From Fibrobacter succinogenes (GTDB lineage: Bacteria; Fibrobacterota; Fibrobacteria; Fibrobacterales; Fibrobacteraceae), in NCBI GenBank assembly GCA_902779055.1, contig CACZAD010000032.1, forward strand, positions 974-64,973: a stretch of DNA of 64,000 bases, written 5' to 3'. The notes beneath the pieces were generated by a model, which had not been told where the DNA came from, did no database searches, and saw nothing but the letters and a program-made list of their open reading frames with translations. Shown here one piece after another: positions 44,850-55,800 of the stretch. Every line of letters begins with the position of its first letter. Within the stretch, counting starts at the first letter, position 1. Both the position numbers and the translations under genes were made by a program.

Positions 44850-46124
44850 ATGTCAAAAAAGACTGTTTTCGTTCAGATGGCAACAACCGCAGCAGCACTT
44901 TTGCTCACGGCGTGTATCGGAACAAACCAGTGCCCAGCACCTGATGCGACCCATGTAAGCGTCCCGCCATCTCCGGTAATTTTAGGCCAGGATACGGTTC
45001 AGTCGGCAGGAACGCAGACCGGAACCTACTCCGAGATGCAGGTCGTCACCGGCGACAGCGCCTCGCAGATTCTCGACCAGTTCAAAATATCGACTCCGGA
45101 CCAGGCACAAGACGTGACGCCCACGGTTCTTGTACAAACTAGAGTCGATACCGTCATGATGATGCTGCCGCCTTGCGACCAGACGCACTTTTCGCACTGC
45201 ACACTCGAAACGACGATGGATCCGTACAAGGCATTCCCGGCGCTCGCCAATTACGTGTTCAGCTACGCGGACACGCTCAGTCGCGCAGGACAAACGGACT
45301 CAGCCTCCGTCATCTTGAACAGCTTCTCGACAATGGCGCCGATGTGGCAAGAATGGCAAGCCCATTCGGATACGCTACGTAACGACTTCGGCAAACGCCG
45401 TGAAGAAAAGGCCAAAGAATTCGAATCCATGGCGCTCCAGATCCAGAACATGAACCGCGTGCAGGCCTCGTACAGCATGGTCGCTGAAACCGCCGACAGC
45501 TTGATTTCGCAGCTCGCTCCGGGCGACTCGCTTGCGAACTGGGCTAAAGACCAGAAGAAAGTCGCTTATTCGAACACACTCAAGAAGGCTTCCAAGGAAT
45601 TCAACGAAATCAAGGCTCTTGCCGATGAAAAGGCTCAGTTTGCAGAAGCCCGCAAGCAAACCGAAACGTTCCGCATCCGCTATCGCGATTTTGAAGACAC
45701 GCTGCACGTGCAAGCATTCTTGACGCACGTCGACGAACTCGAAAAATCGCTCGACTCCGAAACCGCCAAGATGTGGGAAAAGCAAGACCCCGCCGCAGCG
45801 CTTGCCCAGGCGGACACGCTTATCGCAAACGAAAAGTTCGAAAAGGCCAAGGACTTGCTGAACAAGCTCAAGACAAGCAAGCTCCGCAAGGAAGCAAACG
45901 AAAAGTATATCGTTCTCGCCGACGCTTACTGTAACAAGCAGCGCAAAGTCACTTCGCAGATTTTTGCAAAGTCCCTGAAGCAAACGGATGAAGCCAAGAA
46001 AAAGAAGCTGCTGAACGACGCCATTGCACCGCTCGACAAGTGCCTTGCCGAATTCCCGGAAACAACGCAGCGCGACAAGGTCGAAAGCAACAAGAAGTTT
46101 ATCGAAAAGGAACTTGCCAAATGA
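44850..46124 (+). CDS. Helical lipoprotein of unknown function
   Basis: The start at 44850 (MSKKTVFVQMATTAAALLLTAC) has CGGAGA upstream and yields a lipoprotein signal with Cys22. The 424-residue product is mostly helical after ~110: repeated Lys/Glu/Ala heptads suggest coiled-coil or TPR-like packing (AQADTLIANEKFEKAKDLLNKLK). No family is recognised. It lies between the class A PBP gene and a TSUP gene and overlaps the latter by four bases, so it is likely in one operon. A cell-wall role is possible from context only. Confidence 0.7.
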   Translation: MSKKTVFVQMATTAAALLLTACIGTNQCPAPDATHVSVPPSPVILGQDTVQSAGTQTGTYSEMQVVTGDSASQILDQFKISTPDQAQDVTPTVLVQTRVDTVMMMLPPCDQTHFSHCTLETTMDPYKAFPALANYVFSYADTLSRAGQTDSASVILNSFSTMAPMWQEWQAHSDTLRNDFGKRREEKAKEFESMALQIQNMNRVQASYSMVAETADSLISQLAPGDSLANWAKDQKKVAYSNTLKKASKEFNEIKALADEKAQFAEARKQTETFRIRYRDFEDTLHVQAFLTHVDELEKSLDSETAKMWEKQDPAAALAQADTLIANEKFEKAKDLLNKLKTSKLRKEANEKYIVLADAYCNKQRKVTSQIFAKSLKQTDEAKKKKLLNDAIAPLDKCLAEFPETTQRDKVESNKKFIEKELAK

Positions 46125-46891
46125 CAGACTGGTGGAATTACGCCCAGTACCCGGCATTCTTTATTTTGGGTGCAGTCGTAAGCCTCATCAACAGCATCGC
46201 CGGAGGCGGTTCCACGCTTAGTCTCCCCATCATGATCTTCCTCGGGCTCCCCGCCACAGTCGCCAACGGCACAAACCGCATCGGGCTCATCATCGGGAAC
46301 TTCAGCAGCGCATACAATCTCGCGCGTCACGGCTACTTGAACAAGAAAATTTTCTTCCAGCTGTTGCTGCCGACATTCTTCGGCGCACTGCTCGGTGCAT
46401 GTTTCTTGGTCCGCATTGGCGACAAATTGTTCCAGGCGATTCTCGCCGTCGTGATTTGCCTTGTGGTCATCATGAGCAACTTGCGCAAGGACATTCTCGG
46501 AAAGCCGCCTGCCACCCCGCCCGAAAAGCTCACCGTCAAAGGCGCCATCGGATTTTTCTTGATCGCCGTTTACGGTTGCATTGTGCAGGTGGGCGTCGGC
46601 TTTGTACAAATTTTCAGTCTCACGCGTTACACCGGTCTTGACCCGATTCACGTGAACGCCGTCAAGAATGCACTTACGAACGTGTTCCTGATCGTAAGCA
46701 CAGTGGCACTCGGCATCGCAGGGAAAATTGACTGGCCCATCGCCATCATCATGGCGGCAGGCGCCTGGCTCGGCGGCTACCTCGGCAGCTTCACGCAGCG
46801 CAAGAAAGGCAACAAGTTCATCCAGCGCTTCATCAGCGTCTGTAGCGTCGGCATGGCCATCGCGCTCGTGGTCGACCTGGTGATGAAATAA
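46121..46891 (+). CDS. TSUP/TauE-SafE family membrane transporter
   Basis: The start at 46121 overlaps the previous stop (ATGA). The 256-residue protein has about eight hydrophobic segments and the family motif GGGSTLSLPIMIFLGLPATVANGTNRIG near residues 26-53. This duplicated hallmark block and the later GLDPIHVNAVKNALTN are typical of TauE/SafE transporters, which export sulfite, sulfoacetate or other small sulfur anions. The substrate is not known. Translational coupling to the lipoprotein gene suggests joint expression. Confidence 0.88.
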   Translation: MTDWWNYAQYPAFFILGAVVSLINSIAGGGSTLSLPIMIFLGLPATVANGTNRIGLIIGNFSSAYNLARHGYLNKKIFFQLLLPTFFGALLGACFLVRIGDKLFQAILAVVICLVVIMSNLRKDILGKPPATPPEKLTVKGAIGFFLIAVYGCIVQVGVGFVQIFSLTRYTGLDPIHVNAVKNALTNVFLIVSTVALGIAGKIDWPIAIIMAAGAWLGGYLGSFTQRKKGNKFIQRFISVCSVGMAIALVVDLVMK

Positions 46892-46894
46892 GAT

Positions 46895-47839
46895 TTAGCT
46901 CACCGGATTTCGATGACTTTCGAAGAGTTGCCGCAGATTTACGGCATCTCTTTTTTCTTGTACGGTTTTCAGGTCGGCCATAATTCTTGCAAAATACGCC
47001 GCCTTTGCAGAATCGCCGGCAAGGAACGATTCTTCGTAGCACCTCTGGGCGACGGCTAGAACTTCGGGATTGAATCCCGGCTCAAAACCACACCTTTTAC
47101 AGGTCTCAAAAATATCTTCGTTGGACAGTTTGTCGTAATCGAATTTAGTGGCCTTGATAAACTGCACCATGTCCACGAAAATATCATTCAGGTCACCATC
47201 CGACGTCGTGAAGCGCGACCGCAATATGCTGCAATACAAAAATTCCTTGTACATCTTTTTGTGGAGATAATAATCCCGCAACAACCTGAAACAGCAAACC
47301 AGGTCACCCGGTTTATACACAAACTTCATCGCCGGGAGAATGTCTTCCAGTATGTTATCTAACGTGCCCTCATCACGATGGGTCATAGCAAGCATCAGTC
47401 GATATTTTGCAGATACCGGATTCCACTGGATGGCCTTCAGAACGGCACTCCTCGCCTTGTCATAATCACCCTCTTCCAAAGCGGACAATCCATATTGGCG
47501 CCAAACAAACTCTATCGGGCAGACCGCGCTAATGTTCTTTACTTGCCTAGACGGTTTTTGAAAGAAATTGTGATGAAGCGCACATTCCATCTCATCGGAA
47601 ATGGAAACATAGTCCATTGCGTCACTTGATACAAACGGATGATCCTTTATCGCCTCAACCAACGGTTCCAGAATTTTCAGGGACTTCTGGTAATCCTTGT
47701 GACGGTGGGCATCCAGGGACAATGCCAATATTTCGGTCACGCCCTTTCGGCCGCCAACACCTTCGAGCTTTTTGCTCATGATGGCAGCCTTTATTTGAAA
47801 CAGGTCCTCTTGATTTTTGGCGTCTTCGATAGATAGCAT
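46895..47839 (-). CDS. TPR-like helical protein of unknown function
   Basis: The 314-residue cytosolic protein has no signal or membrane segment. The middle shows TPR-like helix pairs (WRQYGLSALEEGDYDKARSAVLKAIQWNPVSAKYRLML, ~112-150). The rest is helical with aromatic residues, including a CKRCG motif. It is probably a protein-protein interaction scaffold. The gene is convergent with the TSUP gene, with only three bases between stops. No close family is recognised. Confidence 0.65.
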   Translation of the reverse strand: MLSIEDAKNQEDLFQIKAAIMSKKLEGVGGRKGVTEILALSLDAHRHKDYQKSLKILEPLVEAIKDHPFVSSDAMDYVSISDEMECALHHNFFQKPSRQVKNISAVCPIEFVWRQYGLSALEEGDYDKARSAVLKAIQWNPVSAKYRLMLAMTHRDEGTLDNILEDILPAMKFVYKPGDLVCCFRLLRDYYLHKKMYKEFLYCSILRSRFTTSDGDLNDIFVDMVQFIKATKFDYDKLSNEDIFETCKRCGFEPGFNPEVLAVAQRCYEESFLAGDSAKAAYFARIMADLKTVQEKRDAVNLRQLFESHRNPVS

Positions 47840-47913
47840 AGTCTACTTTCAAAAAAGGTTCTTCAGTAAAATACACTATTTCGAAAGCAATAGACAACAC
47901 CCCGGACAAACGA

Positions 47914-48258
47914 CTATGCGGTCTTTTTCAGGCGTTTTTTTGTCGGGCGCTTCCGCCGGGATTTCAAGAGTTCGTCAAGGCCTTCGCGCAATGATGCGGA
48001 CAGGGCTTCGTCACCGGCGGCAAGAAGTTCTTTCTGGGGTCTCTTGAGTTTTTTGATGCGGGCCTCCAGGCGGAGAGCCTTTTCGCGGGATTCCAGCTCG
48101 AACGTGCGCAGCACGCATTCTGGCGGGAACGCTTTTGTGAACTTGGCGCCCTTTCCACTACAATGCTCGTTATAGCGGGACTCTACATCTACGGCGTAAC
48201 CCGTGTAAATGCGGTCACCCTTGCAACGGAGCATATAGACGAAGTGAGCTTTGGTCAT
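47914..48258 (-). CDS. GIY-YIG domain protein (UPF0213/YhbQ type)
   Basis: The 114-residue protein has the GIY-YIG core (FVYMLRCKGDRIYTGYAVDVESRYNEHCSGKGAKFTK, residues 6-42), with the catalytic Tyr, Arg and Glu positions of the SLX1-like/UPF0213 group (ELESREKALRLEARIKKLKR). Members are small predicted DNA nucleases with possible roles in repair. The C-terminus is a basic KKRLKK tail that might help binding to nucleic acid. It stands alone between convergent and divergent partners. Confidence 0.85.
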   Translation of the reverse strand: MTKAHFVYMLRCKGDRIYTGYAVDVESRYNEHCSGKGAKFTKAFPPECVLRTFELESREKALRLEARIKKLKRPQKELLAAGDEALSASLREGLDELLKSRRKRPTKKRLKKTA

Positions 48259-48307
48259 TGGTCGTTAGTCATTTAGCCTTTAGAAAAACGCAATTTGAAC
48301 CGTATAT

Positions 48308-48345
48308 GGCGATCCCGGCACTGCGGCCGGGATGACAAATCAAGG
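48308..48345. repeat. TGACA-type palindrome
   Basis: GATCCCGGC/GCCGGGATGACAA forms a stem around ACTGCG. Confidence 0.6.
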
Positions 48346-48363
48346 ATGAGCGGACGGTCAACT

Positions 48364-48394
48364 TCCTACCGTCTACTGTCTACTTCCTACTGCT
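48364..48394. repeat. TAC-TGTCTAC type short repeat at the nhaA 3' end
   Basis: CTACCGTCTACTGTCTACTT is related to the element at 6069-6100. It lies right at the nhaA stop codon, as the other copy lies at the stop of the BatD-like gene. Confidence 0.5.
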
Positions 48395-49727
48395 ACTTTT
48401 TATGCTCTTTCGATACGATGCTCATGTAGATGGTACCGAGGATGGCGGCGCTAAAGCTTCCGAGCAGAATGCCAAGCTTCGCGGAATCCTTGTTCGCACC
48501 GTCATCAAAGGCGAGGCCAGCCACAAAGAGTGCCATCGTAAATCCGATACCGGCAAGCATGCCACCGCCCCAAAGAACCTTCCAGGAGTAGCTCGGCTTC
48601 TTGGACACGCCGATCTTCACGGACAAGAGGCTGAAAAGGAAAATTCCGATCGGCTTACCGAACACAAGGGCCAAGGCAACGGCACCCAGCACAGGAACGT
48701 CAAGACCACCAAGCTTAATTTCGACACCGGCGTTCGAGAGAGCAAAGAGCGGCATGATCGCAAAGTTCACCCACGGCACGAGAGGCTTGTACATACGTTC
48801 CTGGAGCGAAATACTTTCACGGGCACCGCACTGGAGCAAGTTGAACACGCGGTACTTTTCTTCGCCAGAGACCTTAGCATCGCCATCAAGCACGTTTCCG
48901 ACACTGTTCGCAAAGCGGGCCACCACGCCCTTCGCCACGACCGGTTTTGCCGGCACAGAAAGGCCAAGAAGCACACCGGCAATCGTCGGATGCACGCCAG
49001 ACTTGACAAAGAACGCCCAGATGGCAACGCCGAGGACACCGTGCAAAAGCAGGTTACGCACACCGATGCGGAAGAATACGTTAATCAAGGCAAGCAGCGC
49101 AAAAGCGATTCCAAGAGCGGCAAAGTTGATACCGTCTCCGCTCGGGTAGCCAATCGCAATCACGAGAATTGCACCGATATCGTCAGCAATGGCAAGAGTC
49201 AAGATCATCACGCGGAGCGCATGCGGCACCTTCTTGCCCAAAATCGCCATGCAGCCCACCACAAACGCGATATCTGTAGCCGTGGGGATTCCCCATCCGT
49301 GAGAAGTTCCCGGAGGGCAAAGGAGCAAGTAGATCAAGGCCGGGAAAAGCATACCGCCAGCCGCAGCGATAATCGGGAGGCTCGCTGCCTTCGGGTCGTG
49401 AAGTTCGCCATAGGTCATTTCGCCCTTGACTTCAAGACCGATATTGAAGAAGAATATCGTCATCAGCGCATCGTTGATGAACCAGTGCAAGTCACCGGTA
49501 CCCACCCAGCTGCCGATGGTCAGCATAAATGGCAAATGCCAAAAGTGCTCGTATGATGATGGACTGAGGTTCGCCCAAAGGAGTGCCGCAAGCGTCATAA
49601 TGATAAGCACTATGCCGCCAGTCGTTTCCACCTTCATGAGGCGTTCAATCGGGGTTATGATTTTACGGACCGGAGTTTCCGGGAACATTTCTTCGATTTT
49701 ATCGCTGCTAGTTACTCGTGCTGACAT
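48393..49727 (-). CDS. nhaA: Na+/H+ antiporter NhaA
   Basis: The 444-residue protein has about 12 membrane helices and matches NhaA. It shows TATDIAFVVGCMAILGKKVPHALRVMILTLAIADDIGAILVIA, which holds the conserved Asp of TATDIAF and the two ion-binding Asp of AIADDIG. It exchanges internal Na+ for external protons and handles salt and alkaline stress. The length is slightly above the usual 390, with a polar N-terminus. It stands alone. The end overlaps a short repeat. Confidence 0.95.
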   Translation of the reverse strand: MSARVTSSDKIEEMFPETPVRKIITPIERLMKVETTGGIVLIIMTLAALLWANLSPSSYEHFWHLPFMLTIGSWVGTGDLHWFINDALMTIFFFNIGLEVKGEMTYGELHDPKAASLPIIAAAGGMLFPALIYLLLCPPGTSHGWGIPTATDIAFVVGCMAILGKKVPHALRVMILTLAIADDIGAILVIAIGYPSGDGINFAALGIAFALLALINVFFRIGVRNLLLHGVLGVAIWAFFVKSGVHPTIAGVLLGLSVPAKPVVAKGVVARFANSVGNVLDGDAKVSGEEKYRVFNLLQCGARESISLQERMYKPLVPWVNFAIMPLFALSNAGVEIKLGGLDVPVLGAVALALVFGKPIGIFLFSLLSVKIGVSKKPSYSWKVLWGGGMLAGIGFTMALFVAGLAFDDGANKDSAKLGILLGSFSAAILGTIYMSIVSKEHKK

Positions 49728-49843
49728 ACATTATCCAATATAAATAACTTTTTTCATTTTTTTACAGCTGTACATCAATTGTAAGCCATAAATAATGCTA
49801 ATTGTATCAACCCTATCAATACACACCTAGCAAACAACCCATT

Positions 49844-52800
49844 TTACAAGAACATGCCCAGGACCCCCTTCATCTTTTCGATACTGACCGGCTTTGAAAT
49901 ATGCTCGTTCATGCCGGCGTCAAATGAAGCCTTGCGGTCTTCGTCAAAGGCGTTCGCCGTCATGGCCACAATCGGGATTTCGGCAACATCCTTGTTATCG
50001 AGCGCACGGATAAGCTTCGTTGCCTCGTAACCGTCCATCACAGGCATGCGGACATCCATCAAGATCAGGTCAAACGGACGCTCCTTCGCCTTCGAGAGCA
50101 TCTTCACCGCGATGTCGCCGTTTTCTACGGCGGTAACGATTAAGCCGTTATCCTGAAGAATTTCCATCGTGATTTCACGGTTGAGGATATTGTCCTCGAC
50201 CAAGAGGATTCTCTTGCCGGCAAAGCCCGACTTTTCAAGATCATCCGAGCCTGCGGCAACCTGCTTTTTAGACTGCACAAGCTTGAACTCAAAATTCATC
50301 GTCACTTCGGTACCGACATTCGGACGGCTGGCGATTTCGATCTGGCCACCCATCATCTCGACCACGTTCTTGGTAATGGCAAGGCCAAGGCCCATACCGC
50401 GAACATCGTCAGAATCCGAAGCGGCTCTTGCAAACGGATCGTAGACGCGCTTGAGGAACTCCTCGTCCATGCCGATACCGTTATCGCGGATGCTGAACTC
50501 GTAGGCCGCATAGCTGGACTTGGACAGGTGCGTTTCCTTGACACTCATCGTAATCTGCCCGCCCTCCTTCGTAAACTTGATGGAGTTCGAGAGGATTCTG
50601 AGCAAGGTCTGCTTTAAGCGTTCCCTGTCGCACACGATTTCTTCGTCGCTGATGTCGACGCAATCCAGTTCGTACTTCAGGTTCTTCGTCTGCAAATCCG
50701 TACGGATGTCGCGTTCAATTTCGTGGAGGACTTCGAACAAGCGCATCGGCGCTTCGTGAACGTCGACCTTGCCCGATTCAATACGGCTCATGTCGAGAAT
50801 ATCGTTGATGATCGAGAGCAGTCGATCAGAGCTCTGGTCAATCTTGACCAAGCAATCCTTGACGCGTTCCTTGTCGTCCATATGCGAAGTCGCAAGTTCC
50901 GTAAGGCCGATCACGGCATTGAGCGGCGTACGGATTTCATGGCTCATGCTGTTCAGGAATTCCTTCTTGGCGTTGTTCGCCGCCTGCGCTGCAGAAAGCG
51001 CCTGCTTTAACGCCTCGGCCTGCGTTTCGAGCTGTTCCTTTTGTTCCAGCTGCAAGCGGGTCGACTCGTCGACGCTGATAAAGCCAGCCACCACCTGCTT
51101 CTGGGCGACAGTTCCCTTCCCCGTCGTCACTAGCTTGAGCTGCCAGTATTCAACAGCACCGTCAATAATCATCCTGTAGTTCACATAGTAGGCGTTCTTT
51201 GCAGAAAGCTTTTCCATAATGACATCGCGGGCCGTCATTTCCATGAACTTCTGGCGGTCATCCGGATGCACAAGCGTATTGCCGATAAGCCTCAGGCGGT
51301 CCTCGAAATTTCCGAACTTTTTCCAGTTCGGGTTGTCGGCCCAGTTGTTCTTCTTGACGTAATAGAGGTGGTCTTCCATCGTCGACGGGTTGATAAAGCT
51401 CACCAGCGAGAAGTCTTCCGAAAGTCCGTTGATTACCGAAAGTCTCTCCCTTTCGGCTTCAACAGCAATCTTCTCGGCATTCACATCTTCGACACCGATT
51501 ACCACATATCCATCGTCACCGGCACCAAAGCCAATCAGCGTATGGCGGATCCAGACCCAGTTGCCGTTGATGAACCAGCGCATATCCACGACTTTCCGGG
51601 ACTCGCCCATATTCAAGAGTTCAAGGAACGATTCCTTGTTGAACACGCTATGGCAAAGTTCCAGGTCATCCTTGTGGATCTTCGTCAACTTGTCGTTGTT
51701 CATGATGTCGTAAATCGAGACATTCACATCGAAACGGTTCGTCATTTCGTTGTACAGATCCGACTTGGGGCTAGTGTATGCCACATACGAACCTGTAGCC
51801 GGGTTGACGTAATAGACGGTAATGAAGTTCTTGGACAAAAGCCCGAGCATCTTCATCTGCATATAACGGACACGGCCCACATCCTCGCGCTTGGTACGGT
51901 CAGCCTCGGCAGCAAAGCAGCGGCTCGCCACGCGGCGCAACAGCACAAAATAGGCAATAAAGAACGCCAGCACCACCATGCCAAAGCAAAGCAGAATAAA
52001 GCGGATCCGATGCACCGCCGCCATCGCATGCTTTTCAGGTGACGAAATGACCACGCTCCAATGGTTCACCGCAATCGGCAAATAGTAGAAGCAGTTGGAT
52101 TCTTCCCAGTAATTTTCGACACAGATTTCACCGTCCTTGCCCATCAGGATATTTTCGATGACCGTGGAATATCCACCGTTTTCGTTATCCTTTTCGTTCC
52201 TGTAATCCGTAATGCTTTTCAGGGAATCGTGTTCGGTATCGACAATCAGGCGGCCGTCATCACGGTTGACGACATTGACAAACATCTTGCGGTCATAGCC
52301 CTTGTCCGAGCGCAAATACTGGTGGATCAGCCCCAGGCTAAAGTTCCAGAAGACCATCGCCACCGTTTTCCCGCGACTCTTGACCGGAACAAAATGGAAC
52401 ATCAGCTTTTCGTTCTGGTCTTCACTTTCGAGATGAAGCGTCACGTGCGGATTCGGCGAATATTCCGCATTATAGGACAGGCGCATCAACGAGGCGTCAA
52501 TCACGGCACCGTTCGGCATAATGATCGTGTCGCCAGGCAAAAGGATGTGGATTTTCTGGTTCTGCAAGAACGTCCGCATATCATCCAGCTTCGGCCGCAA
52601 ACCCTCGACAGAATAATCCTCGCGGTCGCTCAGGGCGTCGGCCACGAACTGGAGATTTCCGCCATAATGAAGGTTGTTCATCACAAATTCATGCGAAACC
52701 ACATTGGCGTACTCGCGCATCCTGGCGTAACACCCGTCCTCGACAATCTTCAACAACTTTTGACAAGCAAGCACAAAAGCCAAACTGGTCAACACAACAA

Positions 52801-52876
52801 GAACGATGGCAAAAATAAGGTGATCGCGGTGCATCACCCTTTCGTTATGGACACCTTCTATATTTCTAAACATCAA
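49844..52876 (-). CDS. Membrane hybrid histidine kinase with Cache-like sensor
   Basis: The 1010-residue protein has two membrane helices (~21-42 and ~290-312) that flank a ~245-residue periplasmic domain, as in Cache-type sensors. PAS-like segments follow (~335-600), then a coiled coil, the H-box SMSHEIRTP with His646, N-box RILSNSIKFT, G-boxes DNGIGM and GMGLGLAI, and a receiver domain with Asp941 (LILMDVRMPVMDGYEA). It lacks any output domain, so it must pass phosphate on or signal by contact. It starts 4 bp after the next gene's stop and shares its operon; the H-box and receiver look like those of that neighbour. Confidence 0.92.
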   Translation of the reverse strand: MMFRNIEGVHNERVMHRDHLIFAIVLVVLTSLAFVLACQKLLKIVEDGCYARMREYANVVSHEFVMNNLHYGGNLQFVADALSDREDYSVEGLRPKLDDMRTFLQNQKIHILLPGDTIIMPNGAVIDASLMRLSYNAEYSPNPHVTLHLESEDQNEKLMFHFVPVKSRGKTVAMVFWNFSLGLIHQYLRSDKGYDRKMFVNVVNRDDGRLIVDTEHDSLKSITDYRNEKDNENGGYSTVIENILMGKDGEICVENYWEESNCFYYLPIAVNHWSVVISSPEKHAMAAVHRIRFILLCFGMVVLAFFIAYFVLLRRVASRCFAAEADRTKREDVGRVRYMQMKMLGLLSKNFITVYYVNPATGSYVAYTSPKSDLYNEMTNRFDVNVSIYDIMNNDKLTKIHKDDLELCHSVFNKESFLELLNMGESRKVVDMRWFINGNWVWIRHTLIGFGAGDDGYVVIGVEDVNAEKIAVEAERERLSVINGLSEDFSLVSFINPSTMEDHLYYVKKNNWADNPNWKKFGNFEDRLRLIGNTLVHPDDRQKFMEMTARDVIMEKLSAKNAYYVNYRMIIDGAVEYWQLKLVTTGKGTVAQKQVVAGFISVDESTRLQLEQKEQLETQAEALKQALSAAQAANNAKKEFLNSMSHEIRTPLNAVIGLTELATSHMDDKERVKDCLVKIDQSSDRLLSIINDILDMSRIESGKVDVHEAPMRLFEVLHEIERDIRTDLQTKNLKYELDCVDISDEEIVCDRERLKQTLLRILSNSIKFTKEGGQITMSVKETHLSKSSYAAYEFSIRDNGIGMDEEFLKRVYDPFARAASDSDDVRGMGLGLAITKNVVEMMGGQIEIASRPNVGTEVTMNFEFKLVQSKKQVAAGSDDLEKSGFAGKRILLVEDNILNREITMEILQDNGLIVTAVENGDIAVKMLSKAKERPFDLILMDVRMPVMDGYEATKLIRALDNKDVAEIPIVAMTANAFDEDRKASFDAGMNEHISKPVSIEKMKGVLGMFL

Positions 52877-52880
52877 ATCT

Positions 52881-55800
52881 TCACTTTTTAATAAATCTTG
52901 CCAAAATATACTTCAATTTTTCAACGTCTAGCGGCTTGGCCACATGTTCGTCCATACCCGCATCAAGAGCCGCCCGGCGGTCTTCTTCAAAGGCGTTTGC
53001 CGTCATCGCGACAACCGGGATGTTGAACTGGAACGGTTCCCTGAGCTTGCGGATTTCACGCGTCGCCGCATAGCCGTCCATCACGGGCATCTGCACGTCC
53101 ATAAGGACAAGGTCGTACTGCCCTGGCTTGGAATTCTTGATCTTGTCGACAGCCTCTTGACCGTTTTCAGCCGTAAAGACCGTAAGGCCAAAATCGTTGA
53201 GAAGGTCGCACACGATTTCACGATTCATTTCGTTGTCTTCGACGACCAGGATCTTTTTACCCTTCACGTCAAATTCAGCGGCAGGCGCATCCACCGCATT
53301 TTCGTTCTTGTTGTGCAGCCTGAAGTCGATATCGAGAACGACTTCGGTTCCCTTGTTCTCTTCACTGAAGATTTCGATACTGCCGCCCATCATCTCCACA
53401 ATGTTCTTGGTGATGGACATACCGAGGCCAGTTCCCTGGATACCGCTCACCGTCGAAGAATTCGCACGTGTAAACGGATCGTAGATCATCTTGAGGAATT
53501 CCGCGTTCATGCCCATGCCGTTATCGCGGACACGGAATTCGAACAAAGCAGCACCCTTCTTCAACGATTCCTTCTCGAACACCTCCAGCGCAACGGAACC
53601 GCCCGCCTGCGTGTACTTGATGGCGTTCGAAAGCACATTGAGCAGCACCTGGTTGAGTCGCAGCTTGTCGCAGACAATGCCAGTATTGTGGACGTCATTC
53701 ATCTTCACTTCGAACGAGAGGTTCTTTGCATCCACGTCCGCCTGGACAATGTCCTTGAGCGTATAGATGATTTCGGAAAGGTCCTCGTCATTTTCGGAAA
53801 GAACCATCTTGCCCGATTCGATGCGGCTCATATCAAGCACATCATTGATGAGCGACAGCAAGTGCTTTGAACTCTGCCCCAGCTTTTTCAAGTAGTCCAG
53901 GACAAGTTCCTTGTTGTCGATATGCGTCATCGCAAGACCGGTAAAGCCGACAATCGCATTCATCGGCGTACGGATGTCATGGCTCATGTTCGAGAGGAAC
54001 GTCGTCTTCGCGCGGTCCGAAGACTGCGCCATCGACAAGGCCTTCTGCAACATGGTGTGCTGTTTTTCGAGCAAGTCGTTCTGTTCGGCAATCTTTGCAT
54101 CAAGCTCGATCTTTTCGACCTGTTCATCGCTCAAAAGCATGAACGAAAGCACGAACGAAACCACTTCGTTTTCATCATTGCGTTCGATGGTCGTGAACTT
54201 CGCACGCACCCATTCACCACTCAGCACCTTGAATTCAAGTTCCCTCTGGGAAGCATCCTTCAAGAAACGCCGCACATACGACACGTCAGAGAGCCTGCTC
54301 CATTCTACCTTGAATTCGTCCTTGACGATATCGCAAATCTTATTGATTTCGTAGAAGTAAAAACTATAGAGCGGGCGCTTTTCGATCCACGGAACATTGG
54401 AAGCCTTGATCGTACGGAACGAGTTGTCGTCGACGTTGACAAAGTAAATGGACAAGTAGTCATCGTACAAGATGTCGTTCACAAAGTCCTTGAGAATCAG
54501 GTCGTCCTTTTCGGCAAAGCCAAGGGCCACCGCACGCGGACGCGCCAGTTCATCACCCACCTTCACGAACTTCATTTCACAATAATGCGGCCTGCCATCG
54601 ACATCGCCACGGTAAGTCGTCAAGAACGTCTTCTGCACGTCCAGCTGCTTCTTGATATTTTCAAGCGCACCCGCCTTGCGCATCATAGGCTTGTCACGTT
54701 CCCAGACAACGCGGTCCACATATTCCTCGAACGCCTTGGAATACGACACACCCGAACGGAAACGGCTACCGAACAGCGATTCCGATTCCTTGTTCATCGA
54801 ATACGGAGTGATGGTATCCTTTTCCAGGTCGATGTAATAGACCGACGTGTATTCTGACGCCAGGATATCAATGATTTCCAGATCCTGCTCGATCTTTTTC
54901 TGGTGCATACGCGCAATGCGGATCTGCTCATCCTTGTCGGCAAAGCCAATCACAAAGGAGCTCTTGTTCTTGTTCACCGCAACAATCTTGCATTCGCAGA
55001 AATGGTCGATGCTGTTTACAAACTCAAAGCTGGTGACTCCATTTTTCTGGAGAAGCGTCTTTATATTCTTGACGTAGAACTTGGAACGCACCTCGTCCGC
55101 GCTTTTAGGCGAAATGATCTTTTGGGTAATGAACTCGATGGCGTCACTGTAGGTCAGGCAATTCAGGGAATGGCATAGCAACTTTTTAAACCGGCTGTGC
55201 AGCTTGTGGACTGTCACCTGGTCCGCATCCAGATCGCAATAGAAAATGCACGAGTAGTCCGAAGCCAAAAGCGAAGTCACGGCAGCATCTTCGTCCATAC
55301 GCTTTCTGCGATTGATTTCGCTTTCGACAAACCCTGCGACAAGCTTGAGGATGGCAAAGTTCTTCAGCGATTCCTTCGGATTGTCAATCACGACAAAGCC
55401 GTTACGATGGCCATTCGAAACAATAGTTGCGGCACTGAGGCATTTGATGTCCTTGATCGGCAACAGGCTGTAAAGCTGCGACCACACGCCCGATTCGTCA
55501 TTCTGCGAATCCAGATAGACGGCGTCCTTGTCGCCCACGGCCTCGACCCACGGACGGATAACATCAGCCGGAATATGCTGAAGATCCGCCTTTAACGGGC
55601 GGACGCCCTTGCGGCACCATTCGTACGTCTTGCTCAAGAACTGACGGTCCTTGTCGATTTCAAGGATGTAGGCCCTGTCGGCCGCATAGAACGTAGCCAG
55701 CGTCGAAAGCAAGTCCTCAACGGCATCCTTGGAGCGCTTTTCCATGTAAAGCACGTCGATGCAGTTGCGAATGGCGGCTTCCTGTTTCTGCTGTTCCGAG

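Noticed and set aside
43028..44851. 607-residue minus-strand frame opposite the class A PBP gene
   Set aside because: Antisense shadow; Cys/Arg/His-rich with no domain.
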